A stretch of 5,577 nt of DNA from JBBDWJ01 sp040902925 (GTDB taxonomy: Bacteria > Acidobacteriota > Terriglobia > Bryobacterales > UBA6623). Within the stretch, counting starts at the first letter, position 1. Every line of letters starts with the position of its first letter. The stretch lies in contig JBBDWJ010000133.1 of assembly GCA_040902925.1 (NCBI GenBank), positions 1-5,577 on the forward strand, read 5' to 3'. A program made the translations under genes and the position numbers. This document shows positions 5,403 through 5,577 of this stretch, piece by piece. The notes under the pieces were generated by a model. That model saw only the letters and a list, made by a program, of their open reading frames with translations. It did no database searches and was not told the DNA's origin.

Positions 5403-5430
5403 ATTGTACAGCGATATGCCCACCGGTCAA
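5403..5430 (-). promoter_or_regulatory. Candidate sigma-70-type promoter for the isomerase-like gene
   Basis: On the minus strand TTGACC (5430-5425) is followed after 16 nt by TACAAT (5408-5403): 5 of 6 matches to each consensus. The predicted start is near 5396. The -10 lies in TGTACAAT, the same octamer as at the other candidate promoter in this window. Confidence 0.5.
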
Positions 5431-5482
5431 TCCCGTGATTTGCAATAACGTTCCACTCAGGAAGTTGTACGCTCGGGATGTC

Positions 5483-5577
5483 TCAAAGGGGGCAGTTGTC
5501 GAGACCGGCGAGGAACTGAATGCCTGTAATGCTGCGGCGCCCTAGCCGCCGGTCGTTGGTAAGAAACAGATCCACGC
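5483..5577 (-). CDS. PIN-domain protein, C-terminal fragment (VapC-like; start off the window)
   Basis: Reading the minus strand from the window edge gives 30 codons, VDLFLTNDRRLGRRSITGIQ followed by FLAGLDNCPL, then TGA at 5485-5483. The pattern of a hydrophobic strand, then TNDRRL, then a short strand and the terminal FLAGLD is the C-terminal end of PIN-domain ribonucleases such as VapC toxins, where the Asp of TND is one of the conserved acidic metal-binding residues. Family members cleave RNA with Mg2+ or Mn2+ and are usually paired with an antitoxin gene just upstream, which here would lie to the right of the window. With only the tail visible, toxin-antitoxin status is inference. Confidence 0.7.
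   Translation of the reverse strand, partial: VDLFLTNDRRLGRRSITGIQFLAGLDNCPL

Overview
The window is GC-rich, tightly packed bacterial chromosome. No marker gene fixes the taxon. The general look is that of an Acidobacteriota (Solibacter/Bryobacter-like) genome: a small exported protein of a type I associate with that phylum, a Tat-exported hydroxypyruvate-isomerase-like TIM-barrel protein, and GC-rich coding. This assignment is inference only.

Minus-strand block, about 3762 down to 1. A plausible promoter (TTGCCG, 17 nt, TACAAT) with a dyad over its -10 precedes five co-directional genes: a small exported protein of unknown function (3704-3210); a fold-type III PLP enzyme of the D-serine dehydratase / D-threonine aldolase family (3111-2017); ridA, enamine/imine deaminase (1910-1521); an enoyl-CoA hydratase/isomerase (1245-463); and ribH, lumazine synthase (437 to beyond the left edge). 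The PLP enzyme and RidA form a sensible pair, because D-serine dehydration releases the reactive enamine that RidA hydrolyses. Between ridA and the crotonase lies a perfect 41-bp inverted repeat around a 67-bp spacer, built like a REP doublet (REPIN) or small MITE.

Plus-strand gene, 3938-4282. The most interesting locus is a short thioredoxin-fold protein of the ArsC/Spx/YffB family. Its frame carries one in-frame TGA (3971-3973) exactly where the first cysteine of the CXXC redox motif should be, giving PT-U-TSC with the candidate selenocysteine at residue 12. A hairpin starting 15 nt after the TGA has a tetraloop with G at its second position, which fits the bacterial SECIS pattern. Conventional gene calling would break this gene and report only the part after the TGA.

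Right part. Convergent with the ArsC-like gene, 12 bp away, is the Tat-signal-bearing sugar isomerase/epimerase-like protein (5155-4295). It is preceded by a leader of about 240 nt with possible hairpins and a good sigma-70-like promoter (TTGACC, 16 nt, TACAAT at 5430-5403). The last 95 bases encode the C-terminal end of a PIN-domain (VapC-like) protein on the minus strand, whose start lies outside the window.
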